64,000 nt of DNA from Acidobacteriota bacterium. Lineage in GTDB: Bacteria; Acidobacteriota; Blastocatellia; UBA7656. The translations under genes were made by a program, and so were the position numbers. Positions within the stretch are counted from its first letter, which is position 1, and each line of letters begins with the position of its first letter. Location of the stretch: positions 62,001-126,000 of the forward strand of contig JBBPIG010000018.1 of assembly GCA_038040445.1 (NCBI GenBank). The letters run 5' to 3'. This document shows, in pieces, positions 18,433 to 27,364 of this stretch. Under the pieces are notes generated by a model. That model saw nothing but the letters and a program-made list of their open reading frames with translations. It was not told where the DNA came from and ran no database searches.

Positions 18433-21282
18433 TTATTCATATCTCAACGCGACCATCGGATCCACTCGCGCCGCTCGTCGTGCCGGCAGATAGCCGGCGA
18501 TCGCCGCAACGCCAACCATCAACAGAACCGCAAACGAGATAGTCAGCGCATCGGTTGCCGCGAGTCCGAACAGCATGCTCGCAATGAGGCGAGTGGTTGC
18601 CACCGCCGCACCTAATCCGATGACCACGCCGATCAAAACGACCAGCATCGTTTCGCCCATGACCATTCGAGTGACCCGCGGAGCTGAGGCGCCGAGGGCC
18701 ATCCGGATGCCGATCTCATTGGTACGGCGCGCGACCCCGTAAGACATCACGCCGTAGAGTCCAATGCAGGCTAGCAACAACGCAAGCACGCCGAAGAAGC
18801 CCGATAGCGTGGCGAACAGCCGTTCTTGGGTGAGTGAGTCGTCGGCTTGCTGGCTCTGCGTCTTCACGTCGAACAACGGCAGGTTGCTGTCCACCTCGCG
18901 GACGGCATCGCGGATTGCGGCCGTCATCGCGCTTGTGTCTCCGAAGGTGCGCACGATGAACGTCGCGTGCCTCGGGATACTCTGCAGATATGGAAGGTAG
19001 ATGGTCGGCTCGCTTTGACTGCGCATGTCGGTGTATTTCGCGTCCCTGGCGACGCCGATGATTTCGATCTGGCCGCTGGTTTCCGGGCCTCCGAAGCCGA
19101 ATCGCCGTCCCAGCGCGTTCTCATCGCCAAAGTACTTGCGCGCCATCATCTGGTTGATCACCGCTACCCGCGGCGAAGTTTCCTCATCGCGCTCACTCAG
19201 ACCCCGACCCAACAAAATGGGCATCTCGATCGTCTCGAAAAAATGCGCTCCCACAGTATTGACCTTGGCGTCGTTGTTATCGGTGGGCTGCGATGTGTTT
19301 CCCTGCACGTCGATGCTTCTGGTTTGGGCCTGGCCGCTGAGCAGTGGAATGAGTGATACGGAGGCCGAACGCACGCCGGGCACGGCTTCGAGCCTTTCAG
19401 TCATTCGCCGATAGAGCTGTGCCATCTGCGGCCTGTCATAGCCGTTTAAACCTGGCTCAACGCTAAACAGCAGCAGGTTCTCGCGATTGAATCCGATATC
19501 CACATTCTGCAAGTTGCGCAACGTGCGGACGAAGAGTCCCGCGCCGACCAGGAGCACTAAAGACATCGCCACCTGAACAATAATCAAGGATTTAGTGAGA
19601 ATAGACCGGGTACCGCCGGTCACGCTTCTGGCGTTATCCTTCAGCGCCGGTGTCAGATCAACTTTTGTAGCGCGCAACGCCGGTGCGAGTCCGAACAGCA
19701 GACCGGTTGCAAGTGAGACTGCGAACGTAAAGCCAAGCACGCGTAGATCGATTTTGAGATCCACTCCGAGTTCACCACCTCCCCACGGGCGCAAGGTCAA
19801 CAGCATGTCCTTGCCCCAATAAGCGAACAGCGCGCCGGCCGTGCCGCCAAGGATTGCCAGAAGCACACTCTCGGTTAGGAGTTGCCGAACCAGTCGCCAG
19901 CGGCTCGCCCCCAGCGCCAGCCGCACCGCGATCTCTTTCTGCCTCGTGGCGGCTCTAGCCAAGAGCAGGTTGGCGACATTAGCGCATGCTATGAGCAGCA
20001 CAAACCCCACGATCACCATCAAGATCGTCAGCGGCTGCGAGTAGGCGCTGCGCAACTCGGTCATCCCCTGGCTGCCGGAAGCTCCTCGGAGCCTGGGCAC
20101 ATCCCGCGGCGCCGGATTCTGCGCCTGTCCCTGGGGTGGGAAACGGGCAAGCGCCGCGTCCCAACCCTCTTGCGCGCTCTGTTGAAAAATACTTCCGAAG
20201 CTCGCCGCCGCCTGCTCCGTCGTCACCCCGGAGTTCATCCTTCCCATTATCTGGAGCCACCAGAACCAAGGTCCGTTCAGCGAGGATTCGTGCGGGCTCA
20301 CCTGCGGTTGCATCGAAAAAGGAATGGAGAGATCGGGCGACCAGCCGACCTGCGACGCTCCCATAAATTCAGGGGCTGTGATTCCGACGATAGTAAAAGA
20401 CACGTTGTTGATATTGACCGTTTTGCCCACGGCTTCCGGGTCCTGCCCAAACCGGCGCTGCCAGTAGCGATGGGTGATCACTGTAACGGGCGAGGCGCCG
20501 GCCTTGTCATCATCGGGCGCGATCGTCCTGCCCATCGTGGCTCGCACGCCCAACCCAGGATAGTAGCCGCCGGAAACTAGCTGACCCGTGGCGATTTCCG
20601 GCTGGCCATCAACGCTGACGTTCAGTTGATGCAGCGGCGCAAAGGCGAAGACGTCCGAGAGAGTATCGTTGTTATCGCGAAATCGCTCAAAGGTGAGATA
20701 GGAGAAGGATGTGCTCGTTCTCATACCTGTCGCCGGATCTGTTTTGGTACTTCCCATGATCCCGCGCGACAGGCCCCGTTGCCCACCGAGCCAGCTGAAG
20801 AGCACAAGTTCATTCGGCTTCTTGACCGGCAGCATCTTCAGAAGCACGGCGTCGACCAGACTGAACAGGGCGGTGTTCGCGCCGATGCCCAGCGCTAGTG
20901 AAAGCACGGCTATCACGGTGAAGGCTTTGCTTTTGAGCAGCATTCGCAGGCCGTACCGCAGGTCTTGTCCAAGTGATCCCATACCGATTCCTCCCGTTCT
21001 ATGCCGCGATTCAATCCGGGCTTCTGCCGCGAGACGTCTCTTGATCCACGCGTGAGTCACGGGTCGTTTGGCGCGGATCAATTCGCACTCGAGGAGCCGC
21101 CAGTCCTTGATGTGAGCCGTCGCGCGCTGATGAGCCTCTTGCTCCGAAGCGCCGTCAGCCAAAGCGTCTTCGTAGACGGCTTCGAGGTGCTGGGCCATCT
21201 CGTCGACCATTTCCGATTCGCGCTCGGGGCCGAGCTTCAGCGGCGCCAAATTCTTACGAACGTAATCTTTCCAATCAGGCAT
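18433..21282 (-). CDS. ADOP-family FtsX/MacB-type permease
   Basis: 949-residue permease of the ADOP (acidobacterial duplicated orphan permease) family. Residues 1-95 form the soluble prefix domain typical of this group ([15 protein letters not shown] onwards). A first membrane helix lies near 115-140 ([19 protein letters not shown]). A MacB-like periplasmic domain follows to about 370. The first FtsX three-helix unit is near 430-550, with [20 protein letters not shown] second periplasmic domain spans about 600-760. A second FtsX unit runs to the end, closing [12 protein letters not shown]. There is no ATPase in the protein or next to it, hence 'orphan'. It is preceded by a PadR regulator on the same strand with a 38-bp gap, so the two form an operon. 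Its transported substrate is unknown. Confidence 0.94.
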   Translation of the reverse strand: MPDWKDYVRKNLAPLKLGPERESEMVDEMAQHLEAVYEDALADGASEQEAHQRATAHIKDWRLLECELIRAKRPVTHAWIKRRLAAEARIESRHRTGGIGMGSLGQDLRYGLRMLLKSKAFTVIAVLSLALGIGANTALFSLVDAVLLKMLPVKKPNELVLFSWLGGQRGLSRGIMGSTKTDPATGMRTSTSFSYLTFERFRDNNDTLSDVFAFAPLHQLNVSVDGQPEIATGQLVSGGYYPGLGVRATMGRTIAPDDDKAGASPVTVITHRYWQRRFGQDPEAVGKTVNINNVSFTIVGITAPEFMGASQVGWSPDLSIPFSMQPQVSPHESSLNGPWFWWLQIMGRMNSGVTTEQAAASFGSIFQQSAQEGWDAALARFPPQGQAQNPAPRDVPRLRGASGSQGMTELRSAYSQPLTILMVIVGFVLLIACANVANLLLARAATRQKEIAVRLALGASRWRLVRQLLTESVLLAILGGTAGALFAYWGKDMLLTLRPWGGGELGVDLKIDLRVLGFTFAVSLATGLLFGLAPALRATKVDLTPALKDNARSVTGGTRSILTKSLIIVQVAMSLVLLVGAGLFVRTLRNLQNVDIGFNRENLLLFSVEPGLNGYDRPQMAQLYRRMTERLEAVPGVRSASVSLIPLLSGQAQTRSIDVQGNTSQPTDNNDAKVNTVGAHFFETIEMPILLGRGLSERDEETSPRVAVINQMMARKYFGDENALGRRFGFGGPETSGQIEIIGVARDAKYTDMRSQSEPTIYLPYLQSIPRHATFIVRTFGDTSAMTAAIRDAVREVDSNLPLFDVKTQSQQADDSLTQERLFATLSGFFGVLALLLACIGLYGVMSYGVARRTNEIGIRMALGASAPRVTRMVMGETMLVVLIGVVIGLGAAVATTRLIASMLFGLAATDALTISFAVLLMVGVAAIAGYLPARRAARVDPMVALRYE

Positions 21283-21320
21283 GACTTTGCCCTTTGCCCT
21301 TTGCTCTTGCTCTTTGCCCT

Positions 21321-21659
21321 TTAGCCCTCAACCGGGTTCACTCTCGCTACACGATCGAGTGCGGCGAAGAAGTCGGCCCAGGTTTGACGTTGCTCGGTGA
21401 GGACTTTGCGCCCTGCGGACGTGAGCTTGTAATACCGGCGCCGGCGCTGCCCGGCCTTCTCAACCCAGCGGCCATTAATCCACCCGCGAGTTTCCAGGCG
21501 GTAGAGCAACGGATAGAGCGAGGCGACGTGAAACTGAAGTACGCCTTCCGACCTCTGCTCGATGAGCTTGGCGATTTCGTAGCCGTGTCTCGCGCGTTCT
21601 TCGACCAGCGCGAGTATCAGCATCTCTGCGCTGCCTCTTTTGACTTCCTGGTTTAGCAT
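21321..21659 (-). CDS. PadR family transcriptional regulator
   Basis: 112-residue winged-helix regulator. The start [19 protein letters not shown] at 21659 is preferred over the longer frame, because PadR-family proteins begin just before this G-S/T-x-E-x-L-I-L-x-L motif. Further matches are [31 protein letters not shown] and [11 protein letters not shown], the classic wing and recognition-helix elements. It is encoded directly before an ADOP permease, a standard acidobacterial pairing in which PadR is believed to repress the permease. A perfect 21-bp palindrome upstream (21671-21691) is a candidate binding site. Confidence 0.93.
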   Translation of the reverse strand: MLNQEVKRGSAEMLILALVEERARHGYEIAKLIEQRSEGVLQFHVASLYPLLYRLETRGWINGRWVEKAGQRRRRYYKLTSAGRKVLTEQRQTWADFFAALDRVARVNPVEG

Positions 21660-21670
21660 ATGGGATCTCA

Positions 21671-21691
21671 ATATATGGCGTCGCCATATAT
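21671..21691. promoter_or_regulatory. Candidate PadR operator
   Basis: Perfect inverted repeat of 10-bp arms (ATATATGGCG and its reverse complement) around one T, 11 bp upstream of the PadR start. Length, AT-rich ends and position are right for a homodimeric winged-helix repressor acting on its own operon. It is not part of the other palindrome families in the window. Confidence 0.65.
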
Positions 21692-21823
21692 ACTTCGAAT
21701 GTTGGTGCAAAGTCAACAGCCGATGGCAATAACGAGTCCGCTTACAGGAGTGAGAGGGGTACAGTTGAAGAAGCGCGAAGGATCGTTTGGCCTCAGCAGT
21801 TTTGACTCAGGAAGCAGGAACGG

Positions 21824-22223
21824 TTAGGACTTAAGCTGAACAAGGAACTCGTGAGGCGGCGCCAGCAGAATGACCCGGCGGGTCGGATAGGTATAGATTA
21901 CGTCGAAGTTGTTGGTTACATCGCGGCCGAGAATAGAAACGTCGCTGGTTGTTTTATCAGCGAAAACGGCGAACGGTCCTTGAACATTCACTTGTTTTCC
22001 ATCGGCACGGACGAAAGCTAGACGACTCTGGATGAAGAGACAATCAACCTTGCCACCTACGCCGCCTAATTCCGGGGTGTCGTCAGCCGGCAGAGCGAGT
22101 TCAGCAAGCATCGAGTAGGAACATTACCGCCTGCCAGCTTCCCGATGGTGTCTGGACGGCGGCGTCAACTACCGGTCGCAGAACGCCGTCCCTGAAGAGA
22201 TGCCAACGACCGTCAATACGCAT
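21824..22223 (-). pseudogene. Broken clan AA aspartic protease (retropepsin-like)
   Basis: The N-terminal part from ATG 22223 (MRIDGRWHLFRDGVLRPVVD, then WQAVMFLLDA) leads into the active-site strand of a retropepsin-like protease. It meets a stop immediately after FLLDAC. The rest of the fold (MLAELALPADDTPELGGVGG to the end at 21824) continues in another frame. Relatives read FLLD-[TA]-G-A-D-x-T followed by some ten residues before LAEL. The sequence therefore looks as if a few tens of bases, including the catalytic D-x-G-A core, were lost at a short ATGC microhomology. It overlaps the preceding DUF5678-like gene by 11 bp, the same two-gene order as the intact pair at 27021-27793. Confidence 0.72.
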
Positions 22224-22488
22224 AGATGCGCTCGCGCCTCTCGCGCGGGACGAACTGCACAAACGGCTCGTCGTCGGGGTGCTTCTCGGCGGCCAGCCGT
22301 CGTGCCTCCGAGGCTTCGTCGGCGACAAACACCTCGCCATCGGTCACTGCAAGGTACTTACCGGGAAACCGCTCGAAGAGTGCCGCCCCGTGCGCGGTCA
22401 ACCATTCTCCGTTGCGTCGGAACCGCGCCATACGCGCGTTGAATTCCAAGTCCTGTGGCTCTTCAGTTATGATGAGCTTGTGGTTCAC
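22213..22488 (-). CDS. DUF5678-like small protein
   Basis: 91-residue protein. Its core (GEWLTAHGAALFERFPGKYL, then DGEVFVADEASEARRLA and FVQFVPRERRERIYA) has the W-x6-9-Y-x-G-K/Q-[YW]-[VL]-A...DG pattern of DUF5678. This family is of unknown function. It precedes the broken aspartic protease with an 11-bp overlap. It is homologous in pattern to the protein at 27021, which is likewise followed by an aspartic protease. The repeated pairing argues for a functional unit, possibly substrate and protease or regulator and protease; that is inference. Confidence 0.7.
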   Translation of the reverse strand: MNHKLIITEEPQDLEFNARMARFRRNGEWLTAHGAALFERFPGKYLAVTDGEVFVADEASEARRLAAEKHPDDEPFVQFVPRERRERIYAY

Positions 22489-22636
22489 GCCCCTACGATA
22501 TCATTCTTCGTGAACCGCAACAATCACGACGTTATGACCTGGGTCTTTGCAGTTCGAGCCACCTGCTGGGCTGCCTAAAGGGAAGAAACTACAACGCTGC
22601 TCCGTCTAACCTTCAAACCACCGAAAGGAGACTCTT

Positions 22637-23119
22637 ATGATTAGGAGAATCACCGTCGTCGTGGCGCTCATCGCCTGTTTAATGTTTTCCCTTTTCACAC
22701 TCGAAACAGATGCATCCGACTGGATCGGCATCTATGCGCGCATCGACAAGGTAGTCTTTGAGCCTAATGCGACAGCACCCGAACGGATTCAGATCTGGGG
22801 GGCGTTCGCGCTCGCGAGCAAGCAGGATCGCAATAGCTACGACTCCGCCAGGCGGGGCTATCTCTACTATTCAATCAAGCCGGGCAAGGAGGATGTCTGC
22901 CGCAAGGAATGGGCCGACCTCAAGGCGATCGCCGGCACCGGCCAGGTAATCGGATTCGGGGGCCGCAACATGCCGATTGGCCTCGTACGGAAGGCCGATG
23001 ACAAAGCGACCGATCCCGATGTCTATCCAGTGGGCTACGGTCTGATGAAGATGAGCGAACGTGGAACCGATTACCCGCCGATCCATGAGTTGAGGTCGCT
23101 TCCAAGGGAGCCAAAATGA
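22637..23119 (+). CDS. Exported protein of unknown function
   Basis: 160-residue protein behind a strong ribosome site (AAAGGAG). Signal peptide: residues about 1-27 (hydrophobic core VVVALIACLMFSLFTL, ending TDAS). The mature part includes a WGAFALAS segment, one Cys (DVCRKEW) and a GYGLMKM segment. I recognise no catalytic motif; similar exported proteins occur in acidobacterial genomes. The stop overlaps the next start by ATGA (23116-23119), so it is the first gene of a tightly coupled three-gene operon with the desaturase fusion and a membrane sulfatase-fold enzyme. This suggests an envelope or lipid role. Confidence 0.75.
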   Translation: MIRRITVVVALIACLMFSLFTLETDASDWIGIYARIDKVVFEPNATAPERIQIWGAFALASKQDRNSYDSARRGYLYYSIKPGKEDVCRKEWADLKAIAGTGQVIGFGGRNMPIGLVRKADDKATDPDVYPVGYGLMKMSERGTDYPPIHELRSLPREPK

Positions 23120-24213
23120 TTGAGGCTCGCCTGCTCCGGCAGGCGAAATGGGCCAACTGGGATCTTCTGCTCGTCGCGCTTGCGTTGGCGCATGGCGGTC
23201 TGGTTTTGGCCTGGCCTTCGATCCCGCTCATCGCGCTCGGCCTGTGGTGGAATGCGAATAGTATCTCTCACAACTTCATCCACCGGCCGTTCTTCAGGGC
23301 ACGCGCGCTGAACGGCATGTTCTCTTGCTACCTCAGCCTGCTGCTCGGTTTTCCGCAATCGCTTTGGCGCTCGCGCCACCTCGCTCATCACTTCGCCCGA
23401 GAGGGCGGGCGAGACCGGCCTGAGTCGAGGCTCGCGCCGCTCGACATCGGCGCCGCGATCGCGCTGTGGTGCACGCTGCTCGTCTTTGCTCCGGCGTTTG
23501 CGCTGACGGTTTACCTGCCGGGCTTTTTGCTGGGCATCGCCCTATGCTACTTGCAGGGACACTACGAGCACGGTCGCGGGACGGTCAGCCACTACGGCAG
23601 CCTGTATAACCTTCTGTTCTTCAACGACGGGTATCACATCGAGCATCACGCGCGCCCAGGCGCGCACTGGCGAGAGCTGCCCCAACAGAGAGCAGAGAAC
23701 GAAAACGCGAGCCGCTGGCCGGCGGTGCTGCGGTGGCTTGAGTGCGTGAACCTGTGCGCGCTCGAACGCCTCGTCTTGCGGTTGCCAGCCCTCCAGCGAT
23801 TTGTGTTGAAGCGTCACGAACGCGCAATATGCCGGTTGTTAACCGAATTGCCGTCGCCCCGGCGAGTCGGAATCGTTGGCGGCGGACTGTTCCCGCGCAC
23901 GGCGATTATTCTAAGCCGGTTGCTGCCCGAGTCGAAGCTCGTGCTTATCGATTTGAGCGCCGATAATCTCGCCATTGCCCGGCGTTTTGTGACCGGCGAC
24001 GCGGAGTATATCAACGAACGATTCGCGCCTGATGTGCCGTGTGATTTCGACTTGCTGACAATCCCTCTCGCATTCGCCGACGACCGTCGCGCGATCTATC
24101 GGCGGCCTTCCGCCCCGGCCGTGCTGGTGCACGATTGGATCTGGCGAAAACGCGGATCAAGCGTGATCGTTTCGTGGTTCCTGCTGAAGCGATTGAATCT
24201 GGTGAGACGATGA
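23116..24213 (+). CDS. Fatty-acid-desaturase-like protein fused to a Rossmann domain
   Basis: 365-residue two-domain protein. Residues 1-185 are a membrane di-iron domain with three histidine boxes in the order of fatty acid desaturases/hydroxylases: SHNFIH (H52, H56), HLAHH (H88, H91, H92) and HIEHH (H174, H177, H178). Hydrophobic helices lie at about 16-48, 65-80 and 110-145. Residues 250-365 begin with VGIVGGGLFPRTA and VLIDLSADNLAIARRF, a glycine-rich nucleotide loop plus acidic strand end as in SAM-dependent methyltransferases. No specific catalytic motif follows. I do not know this fusion as a characterised enzyme. Translational coupling on both sides (ATGA overlaps) ties it to a secreted protein and a membrane sulfatase-fold enzyme. 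A lipid-modifying role is plausible. Confidence 0.75.
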   Translation: MIEARLLRQAKWANWDLLLVALALAHGGLVLAWPSIPLIALGLWWNANSISHNFIHRPFFRARALNGMFSCYLSLLLGFPQSLWRSRHLAHHFAREGGRDRPESRLAPLDIGAAIALWCTLLVFAPAFALTVYLPGFLLGIALCYLQGHYEHGRGTVSHYGSLYNLLFFNDGYHIEHHARPGAHWRELPQQRAENENASRWPAVLRWLECVNLCALERLVLRLPALQRFVLKRHERAICRLLTELPSPRRVGIVGGGLFPRTAIILSRLLPESKLVLIDLSADNLAIARRFVTGDAEYINERFAPDVPCDFDLLTIPLAFADDRRAIYRRPSAPAVLVHDWIWRKRGSSVIVSWFLLKRLNLVRR

Positions 24214-25961
24214 GAGCGCTAGCGTTGCTGGGCGTATTCGTCATAGCGAAGCTGGTGATTCTTGCGGGACGCCCAATTCAGCTCTCGGTCTGGACGCCGA
24301 TAGCATATTTCTGGCAGGACGTGCTGGTTGCGCTGGCGTTCGCATTGCTGGACGGCATAGTGAGGCGGGCATGGTTTGGCTGGACACTGTATGCAGCAGC
24401 GGTCGCGTATGTGACGATCAATGTCGGCGTCGCGCGGGTGCTGTCGTCTCCGCTCACCTGGCCGATGCTCGGTGCTGCGGGCGGGGCGCTCTCGGATTCG
24501 ATCAAGCGTCACGCTACTCCGGCCAACTTCGCGGTGATGTCGGTTGTCGTTGCAGCCGCCGTAGCCTCTCCATTGTTTCTTCGACGCATAGAGCTGAAGT
24601 CTCGCGCCGCGCTGATCATCCCGGCGTTGGTTCTCGTAGCGATCGGCCCGCTCGCTAGTTCAAGAGTCGATGCCATCGGCTTGGATCGCAACGCAATCAT
24701 GGCGCTCGCCTCGAGCGCACTCCCGCGAATCTGGTGGCGCTCGGCTGATGCTGGAGCTGATGAGGACTGGCAGGTTAGCCCGGTTGCCGGTGACATTGCC
24801 CGCGAGGATCTGTCTCGTTTGCGGAGCAGCAGCGCGGGCCGCAATGTCGTGTTGATCCTGCTCGAATCCGCGGGAGCTGAATACCTCCAGCCCTACGGCT
24901 CAAGCCGCGATCCAATGCCCAATCTTTCAGAGCTCGCGCGGGCCGCCATCGTGTTCGACAACGCCTATGCAGTCTATCCTGAGAGCATCAAGGAACTCTT
25001 TTCGGTGATCTGCTCACGCTATCCTGCAATGGACACCGCGAGCGAGAACTATTCGTGGATCACGACTCCATCGCTTGCTGCGGTGCTCGGACGAGCAGGT
25101 TACCGAGCCGCGCTCTTTCACTCCGGCCGATTCATGTACCTGGGTATGTATGACGTAGTCGCGAATCGCGGCTACGAGGTTTTGGAGGACGCGGGCGCGA
25201 TCGGAGGGAATCACGAATCGAGCTTCGGAGTCGACGAACCCTCGACGGTGCATCGAGCCCTTGGCTGGATCGACTCGCTGGCGCCCGGCGAGCGGTTCTT
25301 TCTCACGTACCTTCCGGTTGCCGGGCATCATCCTTATGACACGCCCGAGCCCGGCCCGTTTCCCGAGGGAGCGGATTCCGATCGCTACCTGAACGCGCTG
25401 CACTATGCGGACGCCGCGCTGGGAAGTTTGATCGAAGGACTAAGAGAGCGCCGCCTGTACGATCGCACGCTGTTCGTGATCTTCGGCGATCATGGCCAGG
25501 CGTTTGGCCAACACGAGGGGAACTACGGACACTCGCTCTTCCTTTACGATGAGAACCTTCACGTCCCCTATCTGATCGCGGCGCCAGGACTGATCGACGA
25601 ACAAGTGCGCGTCACCCGGACGATCAGCCTGATTGACACCGCGCCAACGATCCTTGATCTGGTTGGGCTGCCGCCACCGGCGGGATACCAGGGAAGCACC
25701 GCGCTTGAAGCCGAGCCGCGACTGGCTCTTTTTTGTACCGACTATTCTTTGAGATTGCTGGGGCTGCGCGACGGCTGCTGGAAGTACATTTACGAGATGG
25801 ACTCGGGCCGCTCGAAGCTGTTCGACCTGCGCGAAGACGCTTCGGAGCTGACGGATCTGTATCTCCTTTATCCGGATCGAGTGGCGGCCTATCGCGCGCA
25901 CCTCGAGCGTTGGAGCTCGGCACAAAAAGCGCTCATCGCGAATCGAGGGAGCGGTCCGTAG
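24210..25961 (+). CDS. Membrane sulfatase/LTA-synthase-like phosphotransferase
   Basis: 583-residue protein whose start ATG at 24210 overlaps the previous stop by ATGA. The first 180 residues contain about five hydrophobic helices. The periplasmic part is a PF00884-type sulfatase/alkaline-phosphatase fold: NVVLILLESAGAEYLQPYGS gives the first metal site. MPNLSELARAAIVFDNAYAV precedes the nucleophile region PESIKELFSV, where Ser rather than Cys is present, as in phosphoglycerol or phosphoethanolamine transferases that use Ser/Thr. FGDHGQAFGQHEGNYGHS supplies the later metal ligands. There is no C-x-P-S-R sulfatase signature. It probably transfers a phospho-headgroup to a lipid or glycan, or is a sulfohydrolase relative; the substrate is unknown. 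Confidence 0.82.
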   Translation: MRALALLGVFVIAKLVILAGRPIQLSVWTPIAYFWQDVLVALAFALLDGIVRRAWFGWTLYAAAVAYVTINVGVARVLSSPLTWPMLGAAGGALSDSIKRHATPANFAVMSVVVAAAVASPLFLRRIELKSRAALIIPALVLVAIGPLASSRVDAIGLDRNAIMALASSALPRIWWRSADAGADEDWQVSPVAGDIAREDLSRLRSSSAGRNVVLILLESAGAEYLQPYGSSRDPMPNLSELARAAIVFDNAYAVYPESIKELFSVICSRYPAMDTASENYSWITTPSLAAVLGRAGYRAALFHSGRFMYLGMYDVVANRGYEVLEDAGAIGGNHESSFGVDEPSTVHRALGWIDSLAPGERFFLTYLPVAGHHPYDTPEPGPFPEGADSDRYLNALHYADAALGSLIEGLRERRLYDRTLFVIFGDHGQAFGQHEGNYGHSLFLYDENLHVPYLIAAPGLIDEQVRVTRTISLIDTAPTILDLVGLPPPAGYQGSTALEAEPRLALFCTDYSLRLLGLRDGCWKYIYEMDSGRSKLFDLREDASELTDLYLLYPDRVAAYRAHLERWSSAQKALIANRGSGP

Positions 25962-26031
25962 GATGTAGCAATTGGCCAATCGATTCCATCGCGACCGAAC
26001 TCTGCCAACCCGGAAGTTCGCCGAGACTTGC

Positions 26032-26073
26032 CCTGGGAGCGCCCTGGGAGCGCAGGCATCCCTGCCTGCCTGG
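26032..26073. repeat. Family C hairpin, single copy
   Basis: One copy of the family C unit (GGGAGCGCAGGCATCC onwards), with a duplicated start (CCTGGGAGCG twice). The partner arm seen at 16352-16381 is missing or decayed (CGCTCC near 26130). It lies in the 225-bp gap before the CYTH gene; nothing else is recognisable there. Confidence 0.65.
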
Positions 26074-26186
26074 TGTTGTCGCGAGAAAGCTGATCGCCGT
26101 TAGCGGAAAGCACCCCCACGGATGGCTGCGCTCCTAGACCGGCCGATTGACGGTTGCGCGGCACGCAGTGAATAATACGGCTTCGA

Positions 26187-26780
26187 ATGAGCCAGGCCCC
26201 CGAGACCCCCGTGACAAAAGAAACGAACCTTGAAGCAGAAGTCAAAATCGCTTGCGGCGATCTGAACCGCCTACGCAAGGCAGGTTTCGAGCTAGAGGTT
26301 CTCGAACCGCGCCACTTTGAAGACAATTGGCTGTTGGACTCGGCGGATAAAACGCTCCTGGCCCACGGGGCGGCGCTGCGCATCCGCGCGGTGGAAGGCC
26401 GAGGCTACGTCACCTACAAAGGCGTCGTTCACGAGGGCGGCTCGACAGTCAAAGTGCGTGAGGAAATCGAAGTCGAGACTTCCGCGCCCGATCAAATGTT
26501 TGATTTGTTTGAACGTCTGGGGTTTCGGCGCTCGTTTCGCTATCAAAAATATCGAACCACTTACCAGCTCACCGTTGATGGCGCCGGCCTCAAAGTAGTG
26601 CTTGATGAAACGCCGATGGGGACCTTCATAGAGATCGAAGGCGATGAGACGAAAGTAGCTCTGGTGTTCGAAGCTGCAGGATTCTCTGCCGGCGAGATTG
26701 TTCGCGAAAGCTATCCGGAGCTTCAGGCGTCGCGTTGCAAAGAGCGGGGCGTCCCGCTCGAGGACCTGGTTTTCAAATAG
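26187..26780 (+). CDS. CYTH-domain protein (class IV adenylate cyclase/thiamine-triphosphatase type)
   Basis: 197-residue CYTH protein. The N-terminal signature E-x-E-x-K is present as LEAEVKI (residues 11-17). Basic and acidic tunnel residues follow in LRIRAVEGRGYVTYKG, VKVREEIEVE, YQKYRTTYQL, VVLDETPMGTFIEIEGDE and VRESYPEL. These are the strand motifs of CyaB-like/triphosphate tunnel enzymes. Such proteins act on triphosphate substrates (ATP, thiamine triphosphate or polyphosphate). Which one is used here cannot be told. It is a single gene with no coupled neighbour. Confidence 0.9.
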   Translation: MSQAPETPVTKETNLEAEVKIACGDLNRLRKAGFELEVLEPRHFEDNWLLDSADKTLLAHGAALRIRAVEGRGYVTYKGVVHEGGSTVKVREEIEVETSAPDQMFDLFERLGFRRSFRYQKYRTTYQLTVDGAGLKVVLDETPMGTFIEIEGDETKVALVFEAAGFSAGEIVRESYPELQASRCKERGVPLEDLVFK

Positions 26781-27020
26781 TCAGTAGCGAGGCGGCGCTC
26801 ATAGGAAATGCTCGCGAGGTTGACGGCAAGTCTGCCCTCACGTCACGGACCTGGAGGTTGTAGCTCACTTCATCATAATCGACACTCCCGGTTGGCGAGG
26901 CCAACCTATCAAGAGGGTAAATTCTCGGAAGCAGAAGATCAGCGCTTACGCCACCTGCAAAATGCGGAGGCTTTGAGGTAGGATTACCAAAGCAAACGAG
27001 CCGAAAAAGGAACACTACAC

Positions 27021-27362
27021 ATGTCAGGCAGTACGATCGAAGACATCCTCAGAGAGATCGCCCAATTGCCACAGTCTGAGCAGAACAGGCTTCGACACTT
27101 GCTCGACCAGCGGGAGGATCAAACGGCCTCTCGTGACCGCGCTGTTTCGCTTGCTCCGGTTCCAGACAGCACGCGTGAGCTGCAATGGGTTATTGCTCAC
27201 GCACCCCAGTACGCCGGTCAGTGGGTAGCGCTCGATGGCGATCGCCTAATCGCGCACGGACCAGTTGCCAGTGAGGTCTTTGACGCGGCGGATGCCGACG
27301 GCGCACATCTCCCCTTGATCACTTTCGTTGAGCACCCAGAGAAGGTGTACGCAGGCTTCTGA
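27021..27362 (+). CDS. DUF5678-like protein of a protease module
   Basis: 113-residue protein with a good leader (AAAAAGGAAC). The N-terminal 45 residues are a charged helix (EDILREIAQLPQSEQNRLRH). The C-terminal domain (LQWVIAHAPQYAGQWVALDG, then IAHGPVASEVFDAADADG and EHPEKVYAGF) is DUF5678-like and aligns by eye with the protein at 22213-22488. The next gene, an aspartic protease, starts 2 bp after its stop. The N-terminal helix is not present in the other copy and could be a separate interaction segment. Function unknown. Confidence 0.75.
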   Translation: MSGSTIEDILREIAQLPQSEQNRLRHLLDQREDQTASRDRAVSLAPVPDSTRELQWVIAHAPQYAGQWVALDGDRLIAHGPVASEVFDAADADGAHLPLITFVEHPEKVYAGF

Positions 27363-27364
27363 AG

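Noticed and set aside
26773-27015. 80-codon minus-strand frame between the CYTH and DUF5678-like genes
   Set aside because: No family pattern, no ribosome site, and it covers the likely promoter of the plus-strand module.
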